A stretch of 64,000 bases of DNA from Croceimicrobium hydrocarbonivorans (GCF_014524565.1 NZ_CP060139.1:2921501-2985500); one strand, 5' to 3'. Positions 54,528 through 64,000 are shown, counted from the first letter of the stretch. Numbers and translations are program-made. Notes: a model not told the origin generated them from the sequence alone.

Positions 54528-55070
54528 TTAGCCTTCTTTTTCCTCAGAAGCAGCTTCCTCTGCAGGAGCTTCTTCGGTAGCGGCTTCTTCAGCGCTAGCT
54601 TCGGCTTCAGCTTCAGCGGCAGCTTGTGCTTCGGCAGCTTTGCGGGATTCATTCACCACGCGCTCAGCTTCCAGAGCTTTAGCTTTAGCTTCTTCTTGAG
54701 CTTTAGTTAGGCCGTCTTTTTTTGAATTGATCTTGGTGGCTTTTTCTTCCATCCAAGCATCAAAACGCTTTTCAGCTTCAGCTTCGTCAAATGCACCTTT
54801 CTTAACACCTTCTAAAAGGTGTTTTTTCATCATTACACCCTTGTAGCGTAAGATAGCTCGAGCCGTATCGGTAGGCTGAGCCCCTTTCATTACCCAATCT
54901 AAAGCACGCTCGAAATTGATTTCGATAGTCGCAGGATTAGTGTTGGGATTGTACTGACCTAAGCGCTCGATGTATTTACCATCACGCTTTACACGAGAGT
55001 CAGCTGCTACAATTGTGAAGATAGGGCGGCCTTTGCGGCCATGACGTTGCAAACGAATTTTTGTTGCCAT
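54528..55070 (-). CDS. rpsP: Ribosomal protein S16 (bS16) with alanine/glutamate-rich tail
   Basis: S16 is needed for 30S assembly. Residues 1-80 are the normal domain: [26 protein letters not shown], with [15 protein letters not shown] and [19 protein letters not shown]. Residues 80-180 form an extension, first lysine rich ([20 protein letters not shown]) and then nearly only alanine and glutamate. The protein is about twice the E. coli length. It leads an operon with rimM and trmN6 behind an exact -7 box. Confidence 0.97.
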   Translation of the reverse strand: MATKIRLQRHGRKGRPIFTIVAADSRVKRDGKYIERLGQYNPNTNPATIEINFERALDWVMKGAQPTDTARAILRYKGVMMKKHLLEGVKKGAFDEAEAEKRFDAWMEEKATKINSKKDGLTKAQEEAKAKALEAERVVNESRKAAEAQAAAEAEAEASAEEAATEEAPAEEAASEEKEG

Positions 55071-55379
55071 GATTAATTGTTAAAGGGTTCGCGACCCGAT
55101 TAATTAATTTTAAAAGGGCGGCAAAGATAGGGCTTTATTTAATTGATTGTGTGGGTGCTTGCAATTTTAAATCGCGGCAAAGACAAAGATTTTCCTTTAG
55201 CTCCCAGTGCATGCAAATTTGCGGCTTTTTCAATAGCCTTCAAATACTTAGTTCAAAATGGCCGTTGAATTTGTGAGTTCGCTAACTATTGCCAATCAAC
55301 TACTTATTAAATCCATTAATCGAAATTAATTGGTGGCTGCCTAAAATGGCCTGACTTTTCAGCACATTTTACCAGGCCT
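55071..55379. other. Gene-free stretch between rpsP and the giant T9SS gene
   Basis: This AT-rich 309-base divergent region holds the rpsP -7 box, several TTAATTAAT runs and the ten-base palindrome GCAAATTTGC at 55213-55222. I find no reading frame with protein character, no RNA gene and no exact promoter match for the plus-strand giant gene. Confidence 0.6.
55122..55129 (-). promoter_or_regulatory. Candidate -7 box of rpsP-rimM-trmN6
   Basis: The minus strand reads TATCTTTG, an exact TAnnTTTG match, giving a leader of about 45 bases before the rpsP ATG. No TTTG is placed 17-23 bases upstream. Confidence 0.5.
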
Positions 55380-58300
55380 ATGAAACTCCAAAGAATACTC
55401 CCCATTCTCAGCCTAATTTTAATGACATTTACTCTGCCAGCTCAGGTGAACTTTAGTTCCGGTGGCTTAAGCGGAGTTTCCATCACCAATCCTACATCTT
55501 TGGATTTTGGTCCCGATGGTCGCCTTTACGTTTCGGTGCAAAGCGGTGAAATCTATGCTTATACCGTGCAACGCCAATCGAATGGTACTTATCAAGTATT
55601 GTCTACTGAAACGATTCTGGCCATTAAGCAAATTCAGAATCACAATGATGATGGCACCTTGCATGCTACCGTCCAAAGGCAAATCACTGGTTTATTGGTG
55701 GATGGAACAGCTGGTCAGCCTATCATTTATGTTGCCAGCAGCGATTACCGTATTGGCGGCGGTGGTGGTGGTTCGGATAAAAATTTGGACTCCAACTCGG
55801 GTATGATTTCTAAACTTATTTGGGATGGAACTACTTGGCAGCGCATTGATCTGGTGCGAGGTTTGGCGCGTTCCGAGGAGAACCATGCGACCAATGGTCT
55901 GCAATTAGACAAGCAAAATAATATTCTCTATATCGCAGCGGGTGGTAACACCAATGCCGGCTCGCCTTCCAACAACTTTGCCTTTTTAAATGAATACGCC
56001 CTTTCGGCGGCGATTTTATCCGTAGATCTTAATGTGTTGGATGCCATGCCCGTATTAACCGATGCGCAAGGTGCACAATATGTTTACGACTTACCAACCC
56101 TGGATGACCCCACTCGTGCCAATGCCAATGGTATTGATGATCCTAATCAAGCGGGTTATGATGGTATAGATATTAATGACCCCTTTGGTGGTAATGATGG
56201 ACTAAATCAGGCCAAGTGGGTAGTGAATGGACCGGTACAAGTTTACGCTTCGGGTTTCCGCAATGCCTATGATATTGTATTGATGGAGGATGGCCGCATG
56301 TACACCTGGGATAATGGCGCCAACCAGGGCTGGGGTGGTCATCCCGATAATGAAGGGGTGGGAACTGCTACCAATAAATGGGTGGTGGGAGAACCAGGTT
56401 CAACCGGTCCCGGACCCAATGATGCCATGGTGAATAATAAAGACGGACTGCATTTTATCAGCGGAGCCGGATACTATGGTGGTCACCCTAATCCTGTTCG
56501 GGCCAATCCGCTGGGAGCGGGCTTATTCACTCACGATCATGCAGATGGAGCAGGTGGTCAGAATGGTGTTTGGCGTACCCAGATTACAACCAATGTTGAT
56601 AGTACTTTACCTGTAGATTGGCCTCCGGTTGATCCCAGTTTGGCACATCCTATTGAGGGTGATTTCCAAAATGCCGGAGTGGATGATGCTTCACTTTATA
56701 CGATAACTGCTTCTACCAATGGTTTGGCGAGGTACCCCGCCAGCAACTTTAATGGTGAAATGGAGAATAATCTCCTGGCGGCCAGCTTTAACGGGAATAT
56801 TTATCGCGTTAAGCTTAATGCCCAGGGAACTCTAAATAGCAATTCCGATGTTAGCGTTTTAGCCACCGGTTTTGGGGCAGTGCCGCTGGATGTTACCGCT
56901 CAGGCGGATGATGAGATTTTCCCCGGAACCATTTGGGCTGCTACTTATGGCTCGAATGCGATTACCATTTTTGAACCTCAGGATTTTAGTTCCTGCACCG
57001 GAGTGTACAGCACTAGCCTCGATGAGGATAATGATGGCTACAGCAATGCCGATGAAATGGATAATGGCACCAATCCTTGTAGCGGTGCCAGTTTCCCGGC
57101 GGATAATGATCAGAGCTTAATTGGTGGATATAAGGTCAGCGATTTGAATGATCCTGATGATGACGATGATGGCCTGGCCGATAGCCTCGATTATTTCGCT
57201 TTGGATGCCAGCAATGGTGCCGGACTTAGCCTGGCTTTTGATTATCCGCTTTTAAATGGCGATCCAGGCTTTGGACTTTACGGTTTGGGCTTTACTGGTT
57301 TTATGAGCAATCAGCAAGAGGATTACCTCGATCTTTATTATCATGAGGATAATAGTGCCACTGAGATTATTGCCGGTGGGGCGGTTGGCTTACTCTCCTT
57401 TAACGATGTTCCAGAAGGTAGTCCGGTAGGACCTGCCAATAGTTTGAAAAATGGTTTTCAATTTGGAATGGACCTGGCTCAGGCGCAATTGCCCTTTGAA
57501 ATTGAAACTGCCTTGGTAGGACCCATTTTTCAGGGCAATCCTCAGGGAGATCAGTTCCATGCTTTTTACATTGGAAAAGGGGATCAGGATAATTTTATCC
57601 TCTATGGAATCCGGGCCAATAATGGCAATCCCATGCTTAGCATTTGGATAGAGGAGAATGGCGGGACTAGTCGCTTGGATTATGCTCTTAGCGGTCTGAC
57701 TTCTGCCGCGGAGATTTCCCTCTATTTGGAATTGAATCCTCTAAGTCAAAGTATTCAGGCGAAAATCAATTTAGGCAATGGCAAGCAAGATGTAGGATCA
57801 GCTATAGCTTTCCCAAGCTTTTTGCAAAACCTATTTCAAAATCAAGAAGCCTTAGCGATTGGAGTCGCCGCTGGAAAATCAAGCGGAACCGCATCCTTTA
57901 ATGCTACCTATGATTTCATCAAAGCTAATTTTCAAGCGAATACCCTTAGTGGAGATTGGAGCTTCGTGCATGATGGCAGCAATTGCCAATGGAATGGCGG
58001 CACCGGATCTTGTCCCCAGGGTCGTCATGAAGCCTCTTATGTTCAGGCTGGAAAATATTTTGTTTTAATTGGTGGTCGTGAGCATGGTTCCAATGCGAAT
58101 TTATACGATCCCAGCACCGGTTTATGGAAGGAAGGGGCCGCCCCGCCTTTCAATTTGCATCATTATCAAGCGGTAGAATTGGATGGTTTAATTTATGCCG
58201 TAGCTGGAATGACAGGTTCCTTCCCCAATGAACAGCCCCTAAGCCATATTTACATTTATGATCCTTTGGCCGATGCCTGGCATCAGGGTGCTGAAATACC

Positions 58301-61300
58301 GGCCAGCCGCAGGAGAGGTAGCGCCGGGGTAGTGGTTTATCAAGATAAAATTTATGTGCTCGGAGGAATACAGCAGGGTCATATTAGTGGCTGGGTGCCC
58401 TGGTTTGATGCCTATGATCCTCATACTAATACCTGGTCCACTTTGGCGGATGCCCCTCGGGAAAGAGATCACTTCCACGCTTTAGTGGCCAATGGAAAAC
58501 TCTATGCCGCTGGCGGTAGAAAAACCGGATTTAGTGGCACTTTCGGCGCTACCATTCCCGAGGTAGATGTGTATGATTTTGCCTCTTCAACTTGGTCTAC
58601 CTTGCCTAATAATTTACCCAATCCTCAAGCAGGAGCTTCTGTGGCTTTAATAGGCAATGAGCTGATTTTGATAGGAGGGGAGAATTCCAGTTCTCAGGCC
58701 AGTAATTTAAGTCAGGCCTTAAACTTAAGTGATGCCAGTTGGCGCTATCTCGATACCTTGAATGTAGGTCGCCATGGTACCCAAGCCATTGTAAATCAAC
58801 AAGCGATTTATCTGGCCAGTGGCTCTCCCAATCAGGGTGGTGGTCAATTAGAAAGTCATGAAGTGTTTAGCTTCGGAGCGGTTCAAAGTCCCAGCTTGCA
58901 GGCCGATACTCGCAGTGTTTTGAGTGGCCCAATAGCGATAGATTTCGGCAGCTTAGCGGCTGGGCAAAATGCACAAAGCACTTTTTACCTAAAAAGTAAA
59001 AATGGAACCCAAGCCCTGATTATTGATTCCCTGAGTTTAGCTACGGCTGATTTCAATTGGCAAAGCAATTACACTTTCCCTATCCATTTGGCGGCAGGGG
59101 ATAGTCTGGCCATCAATTTAAGTGCAGTCGCTAATCAGACTAGCTTTGATACTTTGAAGGTGTACAGCACCGCCAGCAATTCAGAATTTTCCATTCCGGT
59201 TTCGGTAGAAGTAGAAACAGTAGATGCCATTCGCATCAATTGCGGTGGCCCGCAGTATCAAGCACAAAATGGGAATCTCTTCGAAGGGGATAATTACTTC
59301 TTAAATGGCAGTAATTATTCTACCCAAAATAGCATTAGCGGAACTCAAGATGAGCAAATCTACCAAACCGAACGTTGGGCTTCTAATCTAGCTTATAGCA
59401 TTCCGGTAGAGGCTAATGGTCGCTATCAACTGAATTTACATTTTGCTGAAATCTATGCTCCTAATTTTGTGACCGGGGCCAGGGTATTCGATATTAATGC
59501 CGAGGGGCAATTAATTGATGCCGCTTTGGATATATACGATACGGTGGGTGGTTATACGGCTCATATTTTAAGCTATAGTGTAGAGATTAATGATGGCAGC
59601 CTGGATTTAAGTTTAGTAGGCCTGGCCGATAATGCTAAACTTTCGGCCATTGAATTGATGCCAAGTGCAGCTGGACTTGAACTCAGCGCTAGTTCCTATC
59701 ATTTTCAAACTTTAGCCACGGGAAGTATTGATAGTGCAACTTTGAGCATTAACAATGCCAGCAGTCAGCTTTTGAGTATAGATTCTATTCGCGTGCAGGG
59801 AGCGCAAGCCAGCGATTTTAGTCATAATCTAAATGCTGGAACCGCAATTCCATCGGCCTACAGCCAGAACATTAAAGTGTATTTCCACCCTCAAGGTTCT
59901 GTGCCCGTGGTGCGCAGTGCGCAAATGCAAATCTACTATGGTGGTGAGGCATTGCCTTTAATCCTCAATTTATCTGGAGAAGCGGCTTGTCCGGCAGCGG
60001 GCTTAAGCTGTGATGATGGCAATCCTACTACCCTCAATGATACTACTGATGGTAGTTGCAATTGTGCCGGAGAAGTGATTACACCGCCCGCCTTCAGTTT
60101 GAACATCAATTGTGGAGGAGGTGCTTTAGTAAGTCCGGTTAGCGGTAAAAGCTATCTAGCCGATCAATACAATATTGGGGGCTATACGCATAGCTATAGC
60201 GATGGCGTGGCCAATACCCAAGATTCGGCATTGTACAGCACCGCTCGTATTGGTCGCAATATGAGTTATAATATTCCCGTACCTCAAGCAGGAACTTATG
60301 AAGTCCGTTTGCATTTTGCTGAATTGCAAAAGTGGCTCATGGGCAGTGGTCGTAGGGTATTTGATATTTCTCTGGAAGGTCAATTGGTATTTGATGATCT
60401 CGATATCTACAATTTAGCTGGTGGGGGAGCCAAGGCTTATTCGGCTACCGCTACAGTTGTGGTGACGGATGGAGTTTTGAATATTCAAACTGCGGCTAGT
60501 GTGGATAATAGTGTCTTGGTGGCTATTGATTTGAGTTCTTATAATCCTAGCTATCAGGATCCTTATCTGTCGCAAGATCAACTAAGCATAAGTACCACTG
60601 TAGGAGGTCAGGATTCTGCCAGTTTCTATTGGCTAAATGCCGATGGGCAAAGTCGACAAATTGATTCCTTGCGTATTACCGGCAATGCTGCGGCTTATGT
60701 ACAAAGTCAGATAGCAATTGGGCAGCTGGTAAATGCCGGAGATTCTATTTTGGGTTATTTGCATTTCCAGGCGCCCAGCCAAGCTTTTAGCGGATCTGCT
60801 AAAATTTGGTACTACAGTAATAGCGATAGTCTGGAGCAAGATCTATCAGTGCAGGCGCAGTGTTTGGCAGCCGGAACCACTTGTGATGATGGTGATGCCT
60901 CTACCCAAAATGATATAGAAGACGGGAATTGTAATTGCGCCGGTACCCCTATTAATCCTGGCCCTAGCGAGTTTAGCATAAACATTAATTGTGGTGGTGC
61001 GGCCCTAACCAGTCCCATCACCGGAAAGGTGTATCTGGCCGATCAATACAATATTGGTGGTTATACCCATTCTTATAGCAATGGAGTGGCTAACACTCAG
61101 GATTCGGCGCTCTTTAGTACCGCTCGCATTGGTCGTAATATGAGCTATCATGTACCCCTGCCCGAAAGCGGTGAATATGAAATTAGCCTGCACTTTGCTG
61201 AGTTGCAAGGTTGGTTGATGGGGGCAGGCCGACGAGTGTTCGACATTAGTGTGGAAGGGAATTTAATTATTGATGATCTGGATATTTTCACCGCTGCGGG

Positions 61301-62582
61301 TGGAGGGGCAAGCGCTTATACCGAAACCTTTAAAGTGAATGTGAACGATGGTCAATTGGATATTAATACCGCTGCCAGTGTAGATAATAGCCTCTTGGTA
61401 GCGATTGAAATTCGTAAAACGAGTACTATGCCGGTTGCAAGTCGTAACTGGTATCTCAGTGATTCGGCCTTAAGCATTACTATGGCAGCAGGAGCCCTCG
61501 ATTCCCTTGATTTTTATGTGGTAAATAAGGATACTGTCGCTCGCACAATCGATTCGGTTTTAGCCAGCGGCAATGCTCTTTCTTATTTACAATTTGCAGA
61601 TATCAGCGGCCATGTAATCTCGGCTGGCGATTCGCTTTTACAGCGGATGTATTTCCAGGCTCCGAGCCAGAATTTAAATCAGGCCTCAGCCGAATTATAC
61701 TATTACAGTGCTGGAGATATGCTTCAGCAAAATATACTATTGAATAGTAGCTGCCCGGCGGCAGGCCTGGCTTGTGATGATGGCGATTCAAGTACCCAGA
61801 ATGATATTAGCGATGGTAATTGTGGATGCAGTGGCCAGCCCGTTAATCAGGCTTTTAGCATTAATGTAAACTGTGGCGGGCCGGCTCATATCAGTCCGAT
61901 TACAGGCATTAGCTACCTGGCAGATCAATACAATATCGGGGGTTATACTCATAGTTATACTAAGGGAGTGGCGAATACTCAGGATTCTACTCTGTACAGC
62001 ACATGTAGAATTGGTCGGAACATGGCTTATTATATTCCGGTGCCCGAGCCAGCGATGTATGAGGTTACGCTCCATTTTGCCGAATTACAAGGTTGGCTGA
62101 TGGGTCCTGCTCGCAGGGTTTTCGATATTAGTGCCGAAGGGCAATTGGTGCTGGATGATATTGATATTTACAGCCTTAGTGGTGATGGAGCAACCGCCTA
62201 TAGCACCAGCTTCCCAGTGGAAGTATTGGATGGTGAATTGGCCTTAAATACAGCGGCAAGTGTCGACAACAGTTTGTTGGTGGCCATAGAAGTTAAAGCC
62301 GGAGCATCTGCCAAAACTAGCTTGGGAATGCAGCAGAGTGAATTGCAGACTAGCATTTACCCTAATCCCTTGGGGCAAGGGCAAAGCTTGCATCTTGAGC
62401 TTCCGAATGATAAGGAAGTCCAAGTACAAATTTTCAATCTGCAAGGCGCTTTGATTTTTCAGAGCAGCCTGAGAGGTTCTTATAGGTACGAATTAGCCGA
62501 CCTGAATTTAAATTCAGGATTATACCTGCTACGCCTCAATCAAGGGGCAAGTGCAAGTGAGCACAAGCTTATGGTGCCTTAA
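55380..62582 (+). CDS. Giant modular T9SS surface protein with four malectin-like domains
   Basis: A 2400-residue exported protein. Order: signal peptide (1-22); a sugar-dehydrogenase-like propeller (about 30-520, with FGPDGRLYVSVQSGEIYAY and ENHATNGLQLDKQNNILYIA); calcium-binding TSP3-type repeats (about 545-600, DEDNDGYSNADEMDNGTNPC and DPDDDDDGLADSLD); a beta-sandwich-like part (about 620-850); six or so Kelch units (about 880-1170); an ASPM/Hydin-like sandwich (about 1190-1275); malectin-like domains at about 1284-1430, 1571-1718, 1863-2010 and 2157-2305; and a type A T9SS sorting domain (about 2325-2400, SIYPNPLGQGQSLH). Cysteine-rich linkers (CDDGDASTQNDI type) separate the malectin units. 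Malectin folds bind sugars, so glycan binding or processing is likely. A single gene with no polysaccharide-utilisation genes beside it. Confidence 0.85.
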   Translation: MKLQRILPILSLILMTFTLPAQVNFSSGGLSGVSITNPTSLDFGPDGRLYVSVQSGEIYAYTVQRQSNGTYQVLSTETILAIKQIQNHNDDGTLHATVQRQITGLLVDGTAGQPIIYVASSDYRIGGGGGGSDKNLDSNSGMISKLIWDGTTWQRIDLVRGLARSEENHATNGLQLDKQNNILYIAAGGNTNAGSPSNNFAFLNEYALSAAILSVDLNVLDAMPVLTDAQGAQYVYDLPTLDDPTRANANGIDDPNQAGYDGIDINDPFGGNDGLNQAKWVVNGPVQVYASGFRNAYDIVLMEDGRMYTWDNGANQGWGGHPDNEGVGTATNKWVVGEPGSTGPGPNDAMVNNKDGLHFISGAGYYGGHPNPVRANPLGAGLFTHDHADGAGGQNGVWRTQITTNVDSTLPVDWPPVDPSLAHPIEGDFQNAGVDDASLYTITASTNGLARYPASNFNGEMENNLLAASFNGNIYRVKLNAQGTLNSNSDVSVLATGFGAVPLDVTAQADDEIFPGTIWAATYGSNAITIFEPQDFSSCTGVYSTSLDEDNDGYSNADEMDNGTNPCSGASFPADNDQSLIGGYKVSDLNDPDDDDDGLADSLDYFALDASNGAGLSLAFDYPLLNGDPGFGLYGLGFTGFMSNQQEDYLDLYYHEDNSATEIIAGGAVGLLSFNDVPEGSPVGPANSLKNGFQFGMDLAQAQLPFEIETALVGPIFQGNPQGDQFHAFYIGKGDQDNFILYGIRANNGNPMLSIWIEENGGTSRLDYALSGLTSAAEISLYLELNPLSQSIQAKINLGNGKQDVGSAIAFPSFLQNLFQNQEALAIGVAAGKSSGTASFNATYDFIKANFQANTLSGDWSFVHDGSNCQWNGGTGSCPQGRHEASYVQAGKYFVLIGGREHGSNANLYDPSTGLWKEGAAPPFNLHHYQAVELDGLIYAVAGMTGSFPNEQPLSHIYIYDPLADAWHQGAEIPASRRRGSAGVVVYQDKIYVLGGIQQGHISGWVPWFDAYDPHTNTWSTLADAPRERDHFHALVANGKLYAAGGRKTGFSGTFGATIPEVDVYDFASSTWSTLPNNLPNPQAGASVALIGNELILIGGENSSSQASNLSQALNLSDASWRYLDTLNVGRHGTQAIVNQQAIYLASGSPNQGGGQLESHEVFSFGAVQSPSLQADTRSVLSGPIAIDFGSLAAGQNAQSTFYLKSKNGTQALIIDSLSLATADFNWQSNYTFPIHLAAGDSLAINLSAVANQTSFDTLKVYSTASNSEFSIPVSVEVETVDAIRINCGGPQYQAQNGNLFEGDNYFLNGSNYSTQNSISGTQDEQIYQTERWASNLAYSIPVEANGRYQLNLHFAEIYAPNFVTGARVFDINAEGQLIDAALDIYDTVGGYTAHILSYSVEINDGSLDLSLVGLADNAKLSAIELMPSAAGLELSASSYHFQTLATGSIDSATLSINNASSQLLSIDSIRVQGAQASDFSHNLNAGTAIPSAYSQNIKVYFHPQGSVPVVRSAQMQIYYGGEALPLILNLSGEAACPAAGLSCDDGNPTTLNDTTDGSCNCAGEVITPPAFSLNINCGGGALVSPVSGKSYLADQYNIGGYTHSYSDGVANTQDSALYSTARIGRNMSYNIPVPQAGTYEVRLHFAELQKWLMGSGRRVFDISLEGQLVFDDLDIYNLAGGGAKAYSATATVVVTDGVLNIQTAASVDNSVLVAIDLSSYNPSYQDPYLSQDQLSISTTVGGQDSASFYWLNADGQSRQIDSLRITGNAAAYVQSQIAIGQLVNAGDSILGYLHFQAPSQAFSGSAKIWYYSNSDSLEQDLSVQAQCLAAGTTCDDGDASTQNDIEDGNCNCAGTPINPGPSEFSININCGGAALTSPITGKVYLADQYNIGGYTHSYSNGVANTQDSALFSTARIGRNMSYHVPLPESGEYEISLHFAELQGWLMGAGRRVFDISVEGNLIIDDLDIFTAAGGGASAYTETFKVNVNDGQLDINTAASVDNSLLVAIEIRKTSTMPVASRNWYLSDSALSITMAAGALDSLDFYVVNKDTVARTIDSVLASGNALSYLQFADISGHVISAGDSLLQRMYFQAPSQNLNQASAELYYYSAGDMLQQNILLNSSCPAAGLACDDGDSSTQNDISDGNCGCSGQPVNQAFSINVNCGGPAHISPITGISYLADQYNIGGYTHSYTKGVANTQDSTLYSTCRIGRNMAYYIPVPEPAMYEVTLHFAELQGWLMGPARRVFDISAEGQLVLDDIDIYSLSGDGATAYSTSFPVEVLDGELALNTAASVDNSLLVAIEVKAGASAKTSLGMQQSELQTSIYPNPLGQGQSLHLELPNDKEVQVQIFNLQGALIFQSSLRGSYRYELADLNLNSGLYLLRLNQGASASEHKLMVP
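60092..62300 (+). repeat. Three tandem ~880-bp repeat units inside the giant gene
   Basis: The malectin modules 2, 3 and 4 start near 60092, 60970 and 61851, spaced 878 and 881 bases. Each unit has malectin, a beta-sandwich and a CDDG linker; the fourth lacks the second half. The DNA is strongly alike: the string GATCAATACAATAT occurs in all three at 60162, 61041 and 61923. A fourth, more diverged copy starts near 59230. This points to duplication within the gene. Confidence 0.85.
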
Positions 62583-62597
62583 GGTCTGAAAGGAAAA

Positions 62598-63482
62598 TTA
62601 GGAAGCGAAGCTTTGGGCATCATTACTTTCTATGATTTGTTCATCATAGGCTTTACGACCTACTTCGATGAGATCTTCGGCCATATGGAAGTCGAAAACC
62701 CCACAAGTGCTGCGTGGAATACGGATGAGGTATTCGGGTTTATAGGTGGCTAAATCCCGCAAGATGAGCTGGTTTTGCATATGCTCATAACTAGCAGAAA
62801 TGATGTCCATTAAACCGGGATCCTGATTGCCGGAATTCGACTTGAAAAAGTTCAGGTTAATATTGAGCCAGCCTCGGTCTTGATCTTCCTCATCCTTTTT
62901 CATAATGGCGGGTTTCGGGCCAGTGGCATTAATGTCTACTGCCACTACCACATGACCTTCCGGGGCTTTTATCTGGTTTAAGGGAAGCGGGTTTACCACT
63001 CCGCCATCAACCAAAAGGTGTCCTTTCCTCTCTTCATAAGAAACCGGAGTGAAAATACCAGGTATAGAAACGGAGGCGCGCATGGCCTGGTAGAGATCTC
63101 CCTTTTTGAAAACGACCTCTTCACCGGTTTTTAAATCGGTGGCAACCGCTGTGAAAGGAACTTTGAGGTTTTCAATTTTTTGGGGACCAATCAGGTTCAT
63201 GATGGTGCTGAAAATCTTTTCCCCTTTCACAAAACCATGTCTGGCCAGGGTAAAGTCCATCTGTCGGAATACATCCGTCCTTTGTAGCTCCAGCAACCAC
63301 TCGGTGTACTCTTTTAGTTTGCCTGCCGCATAAAGGCCTCCCACTACGGCACCCATGGAACATCCGGCTACTTCAACAATTTCGTTGCCAGCGGCTTCCA
63401 GTCTTTCAATAACGCCAATATGGGCAATACCCCGTGCTCCGCCTGAGGCTAATACCAGGTGAACTTTTTGATTTTCGATCAT
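62598..63482 (-). CDS. Patatin-like phospholipase
   Basis: The product is a lipid acyl hydrolase of the RssA/YlbK-like type. I start at ATG 63482 (MIENQKVHLVLASGG), giving 294 residues; the longer frame up to 63596 would overlap the divergent TPR gene and lacks protein character. The oxyanion loop GGARG is at residues 14-18, the nucleophile Ser42 lies in GCSMG, and the catalytic Asp lies in LLVDGGVVNPLP. There is no signal peptide, so it probably acts in the cytoplasm or on the inner membrane face. It converges with the giant gene with a 15-base gap. Confidence 0.93.
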   Translation of the reverse strand: MIENQKVHLVLASGGARGIAHIGVIERLEAAGNEIVEVAGCSMGAVVGGLYAAGKLKEYTEWLLELQRTDVFRQMDFTLARHGFVKGEKIFSTIMNLIGPQKIENLKVPFTAVATDLKTGEEVVFKKGDLYQAMRASVSIPGIFTPVSYEERKGHLLVDGGVVNPLPLNQIKAPEGHVVVAVDINATGPKPAIMKKDEEDQDRGWLNINLNFFKSNSGNQDPGLMDIISASYEHMQNQLILRDLATYKPEYLIRIPRSTCGVFDFHMAEDLIEVGRKAYDEQIIESNDAQSFAS

Positions 63483-63562
63483 GCTTGGTTCTGATTTTGA
63501 TGCAAGGTAGATACTCTGCTTCGGATTAGGAAGCCTCATTTTAGTAGCTTTAAGTGAAATGT

Positions 63563-64000
63563 ATGCCGTCAGAAAAAAGGGCAGTACTTTCGCCACTTGA
63601 TAAGAACCAAACCATTAGGCCCCCAAAAAGTTTGAAGCGCGTATTCGTCTTTTTCTTTTTCATCTTAATTAGCTTCCCGCTTTTAGCGATTAAGCCGGGC
63701 AGGGCTAAGCTGAGTCCTGCCGAGCGAAATCAAAGGCAGTTGATAGAATCATTGGATAAATCGGATGACCTCAGCGCTTTCACAAATGCTATTGACGGGG
63801 CCACAAATCTGGGCCTGTATAACGAAGCAGACTCTTTGGCTGATGTTGCACAACCCTTACTCAAGAAAGTAAGTGATTCTCTAAGCTATTTTGAGCATCT
63901 GCGAGTTAAAGCACGTTTGTACACCATTTTGAATCGCTATACCCAGGCTTTGGTGTTTTTCCGTCGGGCTCTGGTTTATTATCAAAGGGCTGGATACTGG
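63563..64000 (+). CDS. TPR-containing membrane or exported protein, 5' end only
   Basis: The frame from ATG 63563 stays open to the window edge (146 codons). The product begins MPSEKRAVLSPLDKNQ, has one hydrophobic segment (VFVFFFFILISFPLLAI, about 28-44) and then TPR-like helices, such as YNEADSLADVAQPLLKKV and RYTQALVFFRRALVYY. The layout is like the N-terminal part of the TPR histidine kinase at 19.6 kb, so it may be another sensor kinase or a TPR regulator; the rest is outside the window. It starts divergently from the patatin gene. Confidence 0.75.
   Translation, partial: MPSEKRAVLSPLDKNQTIRPPKSLKRVFVFFFFILISFPLLAIKPGRAKLSPAERNQRQLIESLDKSDDLSAFTNAIDGATNLGLYNEADSLADVAQPLLKKVSDSLSYFEHLRVKARLYTILNRYTQALVFFRRALVYYQRAGYW

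Noticed and set aside
54515-54652. Upstream extension of the rimM frame.
   Set aside because: It overlaps the rpsP tail in another frame and reads as lysine/leucine/proline repeats made by the alanine/glutamate codons. The RimM family starts at the MRIEDCF position.
55085-55097. GGGT-TCGCG-ACCC hairpin in the rpsP leader as a regulatory structure.
   Set aside because: Only four sure base pairs. Too short to separate from chance without comparative data.
63483-63596. Upstream extension of the patatin frame.
   Set aside because: The family start fits MIENQKVHL at 63482, and the extension overlaps the beginning of the divergent TPR gene.

Overview
The window is a chromosomal segment of a Bacteroidota bacterium, most likely a marine member of the Flavobacteriales (Cryomorphaceae/Schleiferiaceae-like; the family is an inference). 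Four secreted proteins carry type IX secretion (T9SS) sorting domains. Promoters fit the Bacteroidota consensus TTTG-N17-23-TAnnTTTG. Almost no start codon has a Shine-Dalgarno sequence. The order L17-carA-eno-gltA and a PIN-PhoH fusion also fit this group. No rRNA, tRNA, CRISPR array, prophage or insertion sequence was recognised.

Layout. 1-12.2 kb: the S10-spc-alpha ribosomal superoperon, from the 3' end of rplW through rplQ, including secY, infA, a 38-codon rpmJ and rpoA, closed by a strong terminator. 12.2-16 kb: carA-eno-gltA behind a near-leaderless consensus promoter; the citrate synthase is of the mitochondrial type. 16-19.5 kb: a T9SS cargo protein (minus strand) and rpsA. 19.6-26.8 kb: a TPR histidine kinase, a Nif3-like protein, a coiled-coil protein whose zinc ribbon has lost its cysteines, a TTC39/Iml2-like TPR protein, lgt, and DUF192 and YCII proteins. 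26.8-36.7 kb (minus strand): NlpC/P60 lipoprotein, M1 peptidase, TIGR01777 epimerase, two more T9SS cargo proteins, a Nudix hydrolase, and a coupled DUF4920 / cytochrome c / MnmD operon.

36.8-46.5 kb: ilvE, a small unknown protein, a 0.5-kb non-coding tract of degenerate repeats, metK, a lipoprotein, and a methionine operon (split metH plus metF) headed by a clear SAM-I riboswitch with its own consensus promoter. metK and the met operon together make up the methionine/SAM cycle. 46.5-55.1 kb: PIN-PhoH, a small membrane protein, pckA, DUF423 and DUF4476 proteins, a saccharopine-dehydrogenase family enzyme, a PLDc_N membrane protein, and trmN6-rimM-rpsP. 55.4-62.6 kb: a 2400-residue secreted modular protein with a sugar-dehydrogenase-like propeller, TSP3, Kelch and four malectin modules, and a T9SS tail. 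The window ends with a patatin-like lipase and, divergently, the first 146 codons of another TPR protein.

The points most worth a second look are the repeat tract at 38.7-39.1 kb, the riboswitch-controlled split metH operon with a possible start-codon hairpin, the ~880-bp tandem repeats in the giant surface protein, the cysteine-free zinc-ribbon protein, the TTC39-like protein, the mitochondrial-type citrate synthase, and a lone consensus Shine-Dalgarno sequence in front of infA.
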